Below are positions 19,920-28,027 of a stretch of 64,000 nt of DNA, piece after piece. This DNA comes from Streptomyces fungicidicus (GTDB lineage Bacteria > Actinomycetota > Actinomycetes > Streptomycetales > Streptomycetaceae), in assembly GCF_003665435.1 (NCBI RefSeq), contig NZ_CP023407.1, forward strand, positions 3,410,001 through 3,474,000. Direction: 5' to 3'. The first letter of the stretch is position 1. Every line of letters starts with the position of its first letter. Position numbers and translations under genes: made by a program. The notes beneath the pieces were generated by a model, which saw only the letters and a program-made list of their open reading frames with translations, was not told where the DNA came from and ran no database searches.

Positions 19920-20492
19920 CTAACCGGCCGCGCCGAGTGCCCGGCGGGCGACCGCCTCATAGCGGGGCTGTTCGCCGGGCACACCGGACCTCGGCAGGCT
20001 GCTGCGCACGAGCACCAGTTCGTCCACGGTCCAGACCCGGCTCCGGAAGTCGCGCAGGGCGTCCACGTACGGCCGTACGTCCAGGCCGTCCCGGCTGCGG
20101 GCCACCGTCAGGTGGGCCTTGTAGCGGCGGTGCTCACCCATGTCCAGGCCGGCCTTCCGCGCCGCCGCCTCGGCCCGCCCGGCCAGCAGCCGCATCGTGC
20201 GCAGGTCGCCCTCGGCCCCGGCCCACAGCGCCTTCCCGCGCCCGAACTGCCCGCCGCCGAGCAGCCCCAGCCGGAACGGCTCGGTCCGGGACGCGGCCCG
20301 CCCCAGCCGCGCCGCCAGCTCGGGCACGAGCCCGTCGTCGACCTCGCCGTAGAACGCGAGCGTGAAGTGCCACCCGGCCCGCTCGGTCCACCGCATCCCG
20401 TCCGCCCCGGGCAGCCCCCGCAGCCCCCGCAGCGCGACGGCCAGCTCCCGCACCACGTCCTCGGGCGGCAACACGGCGGCGAAGAGTCTCAT
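19920..20492 (-). CDS. thpR: RNA 2',3'-cyclic phosphodiesterase (2'-5' RNA ligase family)
   Basis: This 190-residue two-histidine phosphoesterase has the motif pair HFTLAFYG (near residue 42) and HLTVAR (near 138), which form the active site of the ThpR/LigT family. These enzymes open 2',3'-cyclic phosphates on RNA ends. The ATG at 20492 starts MRLFAAVLPPEDV, the usual family start; an upstream in-frame start would add 12 unrelated residues. The central region with EPFRLGLLGGGQFGR fits actinobacterial members. Confidence 0.92.
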   Translation of the reverse strand: MRLFAAVLPPEDVVRELAVALRGLRGLPGADGMRWTERAGWHFTLAFYGEVDDGLVPELAARLGRAASRTEPFRLGLLGGGQFGRGKALWAGAEGDLRTMRLLAGRAEAAARKAGLDMGEHRRYKAHLTVARSRDGLDVRPYVDALRDFRSRVWTVDELVLVRSSLPRSGVPGEQPRYEAVARRALGAAG

Positions 20493-20530
20493 ACGCCCAG
20501 TCTCGCAAGGGAACGTACGTACGCTCACGC

Positions 20531-20568
20531 GTGTCCTGGTCGCCGTGCGTATCGTTGTACCGCGCGGC
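20531..20568 (+). repeat. Promoter block, copy 2 of 2, upstream of the second Uma2 gene
   Basis: The stretch 20541-20568 is identical to 18100-18127. The GTGTCC and TTGTAC boxes (20531-20536 and 20555-20560) keep the same 18-bp spacing. Confidence 0.6.
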
Positions 20569-20605
20569 TGTGCGCATTGAGCGGCAGCCGGGGAGGAGCG
20601 CCACG

Positions 20606-21193
20606 ATGACCGTCCTCGAAGACAGGATCGAGATGGCCGAGAGCGGCGACGAGCTCACGCTCGACATGATGTTCGAGTGGCTGGAAAAGATGCCCATCCC
20701 CGAGGGTTACAAGACCGAGATCGTCGGGGGGCACATTTTCATGACGCCACAGCGGGACACGCACTGGGACATCATCGCGGACCTCTACGATCAACTGCGC
20801 GCGAAGTACCCGCGCAAGCGAGTCAAGTCCGACGTCCGCATCGACTACCCGGGGCACCTCAACGGATTCGCCTCCGACGTGACTCTGATGGCCGAGGGCG
20901 CAACCAAGAACGCCGACGGGCGGTGGCGTTGCGAGGACGTCCAGTTCGTCGCCGAGGTGATTTCCAGGAAGACCGCCGGCAACGACTACGGTCCCAAGAA
21001 GGACGCGTACGCCGCCGCCGGGGTGCCGGTGTACCTGATCGTGGACCCGTACACCGGCGAGTGGCACCTGCACACGCTGCCGGGGGACGGGAAGTACCAC
21101 GGCAGCGTGTGCTTCGGCTTCGGCATCGAGATCGATCTGGCCAGGACCGCCGTCGGTCTCGTCCTCAGGACCGACGAGTTCCCCCGCGGCTGA
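20606..21193 (+). CDS. Uma2-family (DUF820) putative nuclease, copy 2
   Basis: This 195-residue paralogue of the Uma2 protein at 18164 shares its first 15 codons almost exactly and the same GGGGAGGAG ribosome-binding site. Fold landmarks are PEGYKTEIVGGHIFM, KSDVRIDYPGH, ASDVTLM, EVISRKT and VPVYLIVDPYTGEW. The C-terminal third has diverged strongly. The shared promoter block and N-terminus point to a duplication that copied upstream DNA as well. Function is unknown; nuclease activity is inferred from the fold. Confidence 0.88.
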   Translation: MTVLEDRIEMAESGDELTLDMMFEWLEKMPIPEGYKTEIVGGHIFMTPQRDTHWDIIADLYDQLRAKYPRKRVKSDVRIDYPGHLNGFASDVTLMAEGATKNADGRWRCEDVQFVAEVISRKTAGNDYGPKKDAYAAAGVPVYLIVDPYTGEWHLHTLPGDGKYHGSVCFGFGIEIDLARTAVGLVLRTDEFPRG

Positions 21194-21210
21194 CCCCGGC
21201 CCGGCGGATG

Positions 21211-22575
21211 TCATACCGCCGGGGCCAGGGCCTCCTGGTGTTCCCGGGGGACGAAGCGCACGCGGGGGTGGCCGCCGTGCCAGCCGACCGAGAGGCGCAG
21301 GCCGCCGGCCCTCGCCAGGATCAGGCCGATGACGGCCGCCGCGGCCACCGCGACCGCGCCGCCCGCCGCGAAGCCCACGCGGGCGCCGTAGGTGTCGGTG
21401 ACCCAGCCGACGATCGGGGCGCCGACCGGGGAGCCGCCGAGGAAGACCATCATGTAGAGGGCCATCACGCGGCCGCGCATCGCCGGGTCGGTGGACATCT
21501 GGAGGCTGGTGTTGGTGGTGACGTTGACCGTCATCGAGACCAGGCCCAGCGGCACCATGATCAGGGCGAACATCCACAGCTCGGGCGAGGCCGCGGCCAG
21601 GATCTCCAGCCCGCCGAAGGCCAGTGCGGCGACGATCAGCAGCCGCAGGCGGGCCGTGCCGCGCCGGGCGGCGAGCAGGGCGCCGGAGACGGAGCCGACC
21701 GCCATCAGCGTGTTGAACATGCTGTAGACGCCCGCGCCCCCGTGGAAGACGTCGTCGGCGAAGGCCGAGAGGTAGACGGGGAAGTTGAACGCGAACGTGC
21801 CGATGAAGCCGACCAGGACGATCGGCCAGATCAGTTCGGGGCGCCCGGTGACGTAGCGCAGGCCCTCGCGCAGCTGGCCCTTGCCGCGCGGGGCGCGTTC
21901 GACGGTGTGCAGCTCGCGGGAGCGCATCAGCAGCAGGCCGGCGAGCGGGGCGATGAAGGACAGCCCGTTGAGGAGGAACGCCCAGCCGGTGCCGACGCCG
22001 GTGATCAGCAGGCCGGCGACGGCGGGGCCGACCAGGCGGGCGGACTGGAAGTTCGCGGAGTTCAGGCTGACCGCGTTCTGCAGCTGGCCGGGGCCGACCA
22101 GCTCGGTGACGAAGGACTGGCGGGCCGGGTTGTCGACGACGGTCGCGAGGCCGAGGGCGAAGGCGGCGACGTAGATGTGCCAGACCTGGACCTGTCCGGT
22201 CAGGGTGAGGGCGGCCAGCGCGAGGGAGGTGAGGGCCATCGCGGTCTGGGTGACGAGCAGCGTGGGCCGCTTGCGCAGACGGTCGACGAGGACGCCGCCG
22301 TAGAGGCCGAAGAGCAGCATCGGCAGGAACTGCAGGGCCGTGGTGATGCCGACGGCGGCCGAGGAGCCGGTGAGGGTGAGCACCAGCCAGTCCTGGGCGA
22401 TGCGCTGCATCCAGGTGCCGGTGTTGGAGACGACCTGGCCGAGGAAGAACAGGCGGTAGTTCCTGATCCGCAGCGAGGAGAACATGGAGTTCTTGCGGGC
22501 GGAGGTGTCGAGGGCGGACAACGTGTCGTGGGGTTCAGGTGCGGGGGCGGAAGCTGCTCCGGATCCCGTACTCAA
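21211..22575 (-). CDS. MFS transporter (enterobactin-exporter-like, EntS type)
   Basis: This 454-residue major facilitator protein has about 12 segments. YRLFFLGQVVSNTGTWMQRIAQDWLVL is the characteristic first helix of the EntS/MFS_3 group (quoted in part), GGVLVDRLRKRPTLL is motif A, and MSTDPAMRGRVMALYMM lies in the C-terminal half. The start is TTG at 22575, supported by AAGGAGG at 22584-22590 with 8-nt spacing. It is co-transcribed behind a MarR gene 48 bp upstream, which suggests substrate-induced export of a drug or phenolic compound. Confidence 0.9.
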   Translation of the reverse strand: MSTGSGAASAPAPEPHDTLSALDTSARKNSMFSSLRIRNYRLFFLGQVVSNTGTWMQRIAQDWLVLTLTGSSAAVGITTALQFLPMLLFGLYGGVLVDRLRKRPTLLVTQTAMALTSLALAALTLTGQVQVWHIYVAAFALGLATVVDNPARQSFVTELVGPGQLQNAVSLNSANFQSARLVGPAVAGLLITGVGTGWAFLLNGLSFIAPLAGLLLMRSRELHTVERAPRGKGQLREGLRYVTGRPELIWPIVLVGFIGTFAFNFPVYLSAFADDVFHGGAGVYSMFNTLMAVGSVSGALLAARRGTARLRLLIVAALAFGGLEILAAASPELWMFALIMVPLGLVSMTVNVTTNTSLQMSTDPAMRGRVMALYMMVFLGGSPVGAPIVGWVTDTYGARVGFAAGGAVAVAAAAVIGLILARAGGLRLSVGWHGGHPRVRFVPREHQEALAPAV

Positions 22576-22623
22576 AAGGTTCGCCTCCTTGCTGCCGCCG
22601 CTGCCCGCGGCGCTGCTGCGTAC

Positions 22624-23061
22624 TCAGATGTGTGCGAGTTTCTCCAGTACGGGGGCGGCGGCGCGCAGGGTGGCCCACTCGTCCTCGTCGAGGTCCTCGA
22701 CGAGGGTGGCCAGGAACGCGTTCCGCTTGCGGCGGCTCTCCTCGAGCATCGCCTCGGCCCGCTCGGTCTGGGTGACGACCTTCTGCCGGCGGTCGTCGGG
22801 GTGCGGTTCCAGCCGGACGAGACCCTTGGCCTCCAGCAGGGCCACGATGCGGGTCATCGACGGCGGCTGGACGTGCTCCTTGCGGGCGAGTTCGCCGGGG
22901 GTGGCGCGGCCGAAGCGGGCCAGGGTGCCGAGCACCGACATCTCGGTGGGGCTCAGTGACTCGTCGACCCGCTGGTGCTTGAGCCGACGGGACAGCCGCA
23001 TGACGGCGGAGCGAAGGGCGTTCACGGCGGCTGCGTCGTCGCCATGGCTGAAGTCCGGCAT
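22624..23061 (-). CDS. MarR-family regulator
   Basis: This 145-residue MarR protein has a winged helix (LSPTEMSVLGTLARFG; TPGELARKEHV; SMTRIVALLEAKGLV) with the wing LEPHPDDRRQKVV and flanking dimerisation helices. It is the first gene of an operon with the MFS transporter. The region before its ATG contains an AT-rich inverted repeat (23065-23094) that it probably binds for autorepression. Ligands of such regulators are usually aromatic compounds; none can be inferred here. Confidence 0.92.
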   Translation of the reverse strand: MPDFSHGDDAAAVNALRSAVMRLSRRLKHQRVDESLSPTEMSVLGTLARFGRATPGELARKEHVQPPSMTRIVALLEAKGLVRLEPHPDDRRQKVVTQTERAEAMLEESRRKRNAFLATLVEDLDEDEWATLRAAAPVLEKLAHI

Positions 23062-23064
23062 GTT

Positions 23065-23094
23065 CTTTAGCTTAACTCATTACTCTCGCTAAAG
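23065..23094. promoter_or_regulatory. Candidate MarR operator (CTTTAGC-N16-GCTAAAG)
   Basis: Seven-bp perfect arms (23065-23071 and 23088-23094) enclose an AT-rich core in an otherwise GC-rich region, ending 4 nt before the marR start. TAATGA and TAAGCT in the core (minus strand) could be -10 boxes. Confidence 0.6.
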
Positions 23095-23142
23095 ACCACT
23101 CGTGCGACGCGCCTCGCCCGTGACTCCCGCCACTGTCGCACA

Positions 23143-23164
23143 GGATCACTCGTAAGAGTGATCC
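23143..23164. promoter_or_regulatory. Perfect inverted repeat GGATCACTC-N4-GAGTGATCC
   Basis: Nine-bp arms with a GTAA centre lie 51 bp upstream of a lone ribbon-helix-helix gene and about 80 bp from marR. It may be the autoregulatory operator of the RHH protein or an RNA hairpin. Confidence 0.55.
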
Positions 23165-23215
23165 AACCGCGATTCGGCACACATCGCACCGCGGGGTGCG
23201 GCAACGCTCCTCCGT

Positions 23216-23398
23216 ATGGCGACCGAGGTGCTCAGCCTGCGCATGGACCACGACTTGCTCGAACGGCTCCGGGAACACGCCGCCAAACGCGGCATGAGCG
23301 TCCAGGACTATGTCGTCCGGACGCTCATGCGCGATGACTTCGACCAGCGGTTCCGGACCGCCGTCGAGGAGACGGAGAGGTTCTACGGGGTCACGTGA
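23216..23398 (+). CDS. Ribbon-helix-helix protein, orphan antitoxin-like
   Basis: This 60-residue protein has a CopG/Arc-type ribbon-helix-helix core. The strand EVLSLRMDHDLLERL is followed by helix LREHAAKRG and the turn-helix MSVQDYVVRTLMRDDF. The tail FRTAVEETERFYGVT is the length of a short toxin-binding segment. No toxin gene follows; the next gene is on the other strand 22 bp away. It may be an orphan antitoxin or a stand-alone regulator. The palindrome at 23143-23164 is a plausible binding site. Confidence 0.8.
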   Translation: MATEVLSLRMDHDLLERLREHAAKRGMSVQDYVVRTLMRDDFDQRFRTAVEETERFYGVT

Positions 23399-23420
23399 GG
23401 CCGTGGACCCCGGCGCGGGA

Positions 23421-24872
23421 TCAGGTCAGGCCCAGCGCCGGCATCAGGTAGTAGAAGGCGAAGACCGCCGCCACCACGTACATCGCCGGCGGCACCTCCC
23501 GCCCGCGGCCCGCCGCCAGCCGCAGCACCACGAAGGTGATGAAGCCCATGCCGATGCCGTTGGTGATCGAGTAGGTGAACGGCATCATCACCATGGTCAC
23601 GAAGGCCGGGATGGCGATGGTGTGGTCAGCCCAGTCGATCTCCTTGACGGAGCCGGCGAGGATCAGGAAGCCGACCGCGAGCAGCGCCGGGGTGGCGGCC
23701 TGGGACGGGACCATCGTGGCGACGGGCGTGAGGAACAGCGACACGGCGAACAGGCCGCCGGTGACGACGTTGGCGAAGCCGGTCCGCGCGCCCTCGCCGA
23801 CACCGGCCGTGGACTCCACGAACGCGGTGGTGGCGGAGGCGGAGCTGGCGCCGCCGGCCGCGACCGCGACGCCGTCGATGAAGAGGACCTTGTTGATGCC
23901 GGGCATCTGGCCCTCGCCGTCGGTCAGCTTGGCCTCGTCCGAGACGCCCATGATCGTGCCCATCGCGTCGAAGAAGCACGACAGCAGCACGGTGAAGACG
24001 AACAGCACACCGGTCAGCACGCCGACCTTGGAGAAGCCGCCGAACAGGCTGACCTGGCCGATCAGGCCGAAGTCGGGGGTGGCGACCGGGTTGCCGGGCC
24101 AGGTCGGGGTCGTCAGGCCCCAGGAGGGGACGTCCGCCACCGCGTTGATGATCATCGCGACGCCCGTCATCGCGACGATCGAGATGAGGATCGCGCCGGG
24201 CACCCGGCGGGTGATCAGGGCCAGCGTGAGCAGCGCGCCGAGGATGAAGACCAGGACCGGCCAGCCGTTGAGGTGGCCGGTGGCGCCGAGCTGGAGCGGG
24301 ACGGTGGTCTGCGCGGCGTCCGGGATGCGGGAGACGAAGCCGGAGTCGACCAGACCGATCAGCATGATGAACAGGCCGATACCGATCGCGATGGCCTTGC
24401 GCAGACCGAACGGGACGGCGTTCATCACGCGCTCCCGCAGACCGGTGGCGACCAGCACCATCACGACGAAGCCGGCCAGCACCACCATGCCCATGGCGTC
24501 CGGCCACGACATGCGCGGCGCGAGCTGGAGCGCGACGACGGAGTTCACGCCGAGGCCGGCGGCCAGGGCGATCGGGACGTTGCCGATGACGCCCATGAGG
24601 AGCGTGGTGAACGCGGCGGTCAGGGCGGTCGCGGTGACCAGCTGGCCGTTGTCCAGCTGATGGCCGTACATGTCCTTCGCGCTGCCCAGGATGATCGGGT
24701 TCAGCACGATGATGTAGGCCATCGCGAAGAAGGTGGCGAGACCGCCGCGGATCTCGCGGGGCAGGGTGCTGCCCCGCTCGGAGATCCGGAAGTAGCGGTC
24801 GAGGGCGCCAGACGCGGCACCGGACCCCGGCTGCTCGGGGGTGGGGGCCTTGGTGGGGGCCGACGTGGGCAT
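23421..24872 (-). CDS. NCS2-family purine permease (AzgA/GhxP-like)
   Basis: This 483-residue transporter of the azaguanine-like purine:proton symporter group has about 12-14 segments. Conserved parts are RGGLATFFAMAYIIVLNP in the first helix region, AAGLGVNSVVA, CFFDAMGTIMGVSDE and ASSASATTAFVESTAGVGEG, the last containing the substrate-site residues. It imports hypoxanthine, guanine or adenine. The DUF2530 gene is divergent, a pairing typical of Streptomyces. The 180-bp gap includes an AT-rich stretch (about 24911-24975) that likely holds its promoter. Confidence 0.93.
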   Translation of the reverse strand: MPTSAPTKAPTPEQPGSGAASGALDRYFRISERGSTLPREIRGGLATFFAMAYIIVLNPIILGSAKDMYGHQLDNGQLVTATALTAAFTTLLMGVIGNVPIALAAGLGVNSVVALQLAPRMSWPDAMGMVVLAGFVVMVLVATGLRERVMNAVPFGLRKAIAIGIGLFIMLIGLVDSGFVSRIPDAAQTTVPLQLGATGHLNGWPVLVFILGALLTLALITRRVPGAILISIVAMTGVAMIINAVADVPSWGLTTPTWPGNPVATPDFGLIGQVSLFGGFSKVGVLTGVLFVFTVLLSCFFDAMGTIMGVSDEAKLTDGEGQMPGINKVLFIDGVAVAAGGASSASATTAFVESTAGVGEGARTGFANVVTGGLFAVSLFLTPVATMVPSQAATPALLAVGFLILAGSVKEIDWADHTIAIPAFVTMVMMPFTYSITNGIGMGFITFVVLRLAAGRGREVPPAMYVVAAVFAFYYLMPALGLT

Positions 24873-25053
24873 GCGGGGACCTCATCACCGGCGGGCGCCC
24901 CCCGAAGCCCTTTGGTGTTTTCTACGAATGAAAGTGGCCAGAGACAAACAGATTCAGTATGAACATATAACGTCGCCGAATCCATCTCCGCGCGTAGAAC
25001 GCGCGCCACCCTGCGGTACGCCTCACACTCCCGATCCCTCGTAAGCTGTGCGC

Positions 25054-25347
25054 ATGGCCGGGCTATTCACGGGATCCCCCAAGCACGAGGCGCCGGAGCC
25101 CCTGGAGGGCCCCGTGGTCGCCACCATCATCGGCGGCACGATCATCTGGTTCGTCCTGTTCCTGGTGCAGCTGCCGTTCTACGGCTGGTTCGACGACCAC
25201 GGCCACACCTGGTGGCTGTGGACCTGCCTGGCCGGCGGCGGGCTCGGCTTCATCGGCATCTGGTACGTCCGCAGGCGCGACGCCGCCATCAAGCGGGCGG
25301 CGGCGGACGGGGCGGCGGCCCCGGACCCGTCCGCGACGGCCGAATGA
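25054..25347 (+). CDS. DUF2530 membrane protein
   Basis: This 97-residue protein has two hydrophobic segments (about 23-45 and 55-76) and the DUF2530 landmarks KHEAPEPLEGP, IIWFVLFLVQLP and a WWLWTC turn before the second helix. The C-terminus is charged and cytoplasmic. ATG at 25054 lies 6 nt after TAAGCT (25042-25047), so the transcript is probably leaderless; the GTG at 25048 is a less likely start. It is divergent from the purine permease. No function is established. Confidence 0.85.
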   Translation: MAGLFTGSPKHEAPEPLEGPVVATIIGGTIIWFVLFLVQLPFYGWFDDHGHTWWLWTCLAGGGLGFIGIWYVRRRDAAIKRAAADGAAAPDPSATAE

Positions 25348-25465
25348 ACCCGGCCGGCGGGCGCGCGGCCGCCGTACGACCACGGCACTACGGCCGTCCT
25401 CCCCAGGTCTGATCTTCCTCCGACGCGGTGGGTGAACCCCCAATTCCGCCCGTACTGTCGAATGC

Positions 25466-27871
25466 ATGACGCATCTCGACACGGGGGGCCAGGTCGACGG
25501 CGCGCACCCCGCCACGGTCACCTCCCCGGAGACCGGACTGACCTCGTCGGAAGTGGCCGAACGGGTCGCCCGCGGACAGGTCAACGACGTGCCGGTGCGC
25601 AGCAGCCGGTCCCTCGCGGAGATCGTCCGGGCCAACGTCCTCACCCGGTTCAACGCGATCATCGGCGTGCTCTGGATCATCATGCTGGTGGTCGCGCCCA
25701 TCCAGGACAGCCTGTTCGGCTTCGTGATCCTCGCCAACACCGGCATCGGCATCGTCCAGGAGTGGCGGGCGAAGAAGACCCTGGACTCCCTCGCGGTGAT
25801 CGGCGAGGTACGGCCCACGGTGCGCCGGGACGGGACGGCCGCGGAGGTCGCCACCTCCGAGATCGTGCTGGACGACCTGATCGAGGTCGGGCCGGGTGAC
25901 AAGGTCGTCGTCGACGGGATGTGCGCCGAGGCGGACGGCCTGGAGATCGACGAGTCCCTGCTCACCGGCGAGGCCGACCCCGTGGTGAAACGCCCCGGGG
26001 ACCGGGTCATGTCCGGCAGCTTCGTCGTCGCGGGCGGCGGCTCCTTCCAGGCGACCAGGGTGGGCCGCGAGGCCTACGCGGCACAGCTCGCCGAGGAGGC
26101 GTCCCGCTTCACCCTCGTCCACTCCGAGCTGCGCAGCGGCATCTCCACGATCCTCAAGTACGTGACGTGGATGATGATCCCGACCGCGATCGGCCTGATC
26201 GTCAGCCAGCTGGTGGTCAAGGAGAACGAGCTGAGGAACTCCGTCGCCCGCACGGTCGGCGGGATCGTGCCGATGGTCCCCGAGGGGCTGGTGCTGCTCA
26301 CCTCCGTCGCCTTCGCGATCGGGGTGATCCGGCTGGGCCGCAAGCAGTGCCTGGTGCAGGAGCTGCCCGCCATCGAGGGACTGGCCCGGGTCGACACGGT
26401 CTGCCTGGACAAGACCGGCACGCTCACCGAGGGCGGCATGGACGTCACCGGGCTGCGGGTGCTCGGCGACGGCGACGAGACGTACCTGCGCAAGGTGCTG
26501 GGCGAGCTCGGCTCGGCCGACCCCCGCCCGAACGCCTCCCTGCAGGCGATCATCGACGCCTACCCGGACACCACCGGCTGGCGCCTCACCGACACGCTGC
26601 CCTTCTCCTCCGCCCGGAAGTACAGCGGGGCCACCTTCGAGGAGCGGGAGGGCTCCGGGGAGACCGTCAGCTGGCTGCTGGGGGCGCCCGACGTGCTGCT
26701 GGACCCCGCCGACCCGGCGCTGGCCGAGACCGAACGGATGAACGAGCAGGGGCTGCGGGTACTGCTGCTCGCCCGCGCCCGCGACGGCGTGGACGTCGAC
26801 GACCCCGCGGCCGCCGAGGGCGTGCGGCCGGCCGCGCTGGTGGTGCTGGAGCAGCGGCTGCGCCCGGACGCGGCCGACACCCTGCGCTACTTCGCCGAGC
26901 AGAACGTCCGCGCCAAGGTCATCTCCGGCGACAACGCGGTGTCCGTCGGGGCCGTCGCGTCGAAGCTGGGCCTGTCCGGTACGGCGGTGGACGCGCGCCG
27001 GCTGCCGGCCGACCGGAAGGCGATGGCCGGGGCGCTGGACGAGGGCACGGTGTTCGGGCGGGTCACCCCGCAGCAGAAGCGGAACATGGTGGGCGCGCTC
27101 CAGTCGGACGGCCATACGGTCGCGATGACCGGGGACGGCGTCAACGACGTGCTGGCGCTGAAGGACGCGGACATCGGCGTGGCGATGGGCTCCGGTTCGG
27201 AGGCGACCCGGGCGGTCGCGCAGATCGTGCTGCTGAACAACAGCTTCGCCACGCTGCCGTCGGTGGTGGCGGAGGGGCGCCGGGTGATCGGCAACATCAC
27301 CCGGGTCGCGACGCTGTTCCTGGTGAAGACCGTGTACTCGGTGCTGCTCGCGGTGCTGGTGGTGGTCTCGCGGGTGGAGTACCCGTTCCTGCCGCGCCAT
27401 CTGACGCTGCTGTCCACGCTCACCATCGGGGTCCCGGCGTTCTTCCTGGCCCTGGCGCCGAACAAGGAGCGGGCGCGGCCCTACTTCGTGCGGCGGGTCA
27501 TGCGGTACGCGATCCCTGGCGGGGTGCTGGCCGGGCTGGCGACGTTCGCGTCGTATCTGGTCGCCCGGGAGCACTACACCGGTCCCGGCTCGCTGGACGC
27601 GGAGACGAGCGCGGCGACGCTGACGCTGTTCCTGATCTCGATCTGGGTGCTGGCGATCATCGCCCGGCCGTACACGTGGTGGCGGATCGGTCTGGTGGCG
27701 GCGATGGGCGGGGCGTTCCTGGTGGTGCTGGTGGTGCCGTGGCTGCAGGACTTCTTCGCGCTGAAGCTGGTGGGGGTGACCATGCCGTGGGTCGCGACCG
27801 GGATCGCGGTCTTTTCGGCGGGGGTGCTCGAGCTTCTGTGGCGGTGGGTGGACCGGCGGTTTCCCGCGTGA
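25466..27871 (+). CDS. P-type cation ATPase, CtpE-like (probable Ca2+ transporter)
   Basis: This 801-residue P-type ATPase has the phosphorylation motif DKTGTLT at 315-321, a TGEA actuator loop near 167-170, PMVPEGLVLL in the fourth membrane helix, TGDGVNDVLALK from 555, and a six-helix C-terminal membrane domain. The PEGL motif and overall layout match actinobacterial CtpE, implicated in Ca2+ uptake in mycobacteria. There is no N-terminal metal-binding CxxC domain. TACTGT (25453-25458) ends 7 nt before the ATG, indicating leaderless transcription. Ion specificity here is inferred by family only. Confidence 0.9.
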   Translation: MTHLDTGGQVDGAHPATVTSPETGLTSSEVAERVARGQVNDVPVRSSRSLAEIVRANVLTRFNAIIGVLWIIMLVVAPIQDSLFGFVILANTGIGIVQEWRAKKTLDSLAVIGEVRPTVRRDGTAAEVATSEIVLDDLIEVGPGDKVVVDGMCAEADGLEIDESLLTGEADPVVKRPGDRVMSGSFVVAGGGSFQATRVGREAYAAQLAEEASRFTLVHSELRSGISTILKYVTWMMIPTAIGLIVSQLVVKENELRNSVARTVGGIVPMVPEGLVLLTSVAFAIGVIRLGRKQCLVQELPAIEGLARVDTVCLDKTGTLTEGGMDVTGLRVLGDGDETYLRKVLGELGSADPRPNASLQAIIDAYPDTTGWRLTDTLPFSSARKYSGATFEEREGSGETVSWLLGAPDVLLDPADPALAETERMNEQGLRVLLLARARDGVDVDDPAAAEGVRPAALVVLEQRLRPDAADTLRYFAEQNVRAKVISGDNAVSVGAVASKLGLSGTAVDARRLPADRKAMAGALDEGTVFGRVTPQQKRNMVGALQSDGHTVAMTGDGVNDVLALKDADIGVAMGSGSEATRAVAQIVLLNNSFATLPSVVAEGRRVIGNITRVATLFLVKTVYSVLLAVLVVVSRVEYPFLPRHLTLLSTLTIGVPAFFLALAPNKERARPYFVRRVMRYAIPGGVLAGLATFASYLVAREHYTGPGSLDAETSAATLTLFLISIWVLAIIARPYTWWRIGLVAAMGGAFLVVLVVPWLQDFFALKLVGVTMPWVATGIAVFSAGVLELLWRWVDRRFPA

Positions 27872-27892
27872 GCGCGGGTGCGTGGGGGGTTT

Positions 27893-27996
27893 CGCGCAGT
27901 TCCCCGCGCCCCTGAGGGGGGTGGGTGCCTGCGGCCGGGTGGCTTCCGCGGGTCTGTGGGGGGTGAGCGCGCAGTTCCCCGCGCCCCTGGAGGGGG
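27893..27996. repeat. Two copies of a Streptomyces-type GC repeat (CAGTTCCCCGCGCCCCT core)
   Basis: The segments 27893-27920 and 27968-27996 share CGCGCAGTTCCCCGCGCCCC followed by a CCCCT/AGGGG mini-hairpin. They fill the gap between the convergent ATPase and secreted-protein genes. This sequence is, from memory, a dispersed intergenic repeat in Streptomyces that may act as a terminator. Confidence 0.7.
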
Positions 27997-28027
27997 TGCG
28001 GGGAACGTCGGTCGAGATGGTGCGGGA

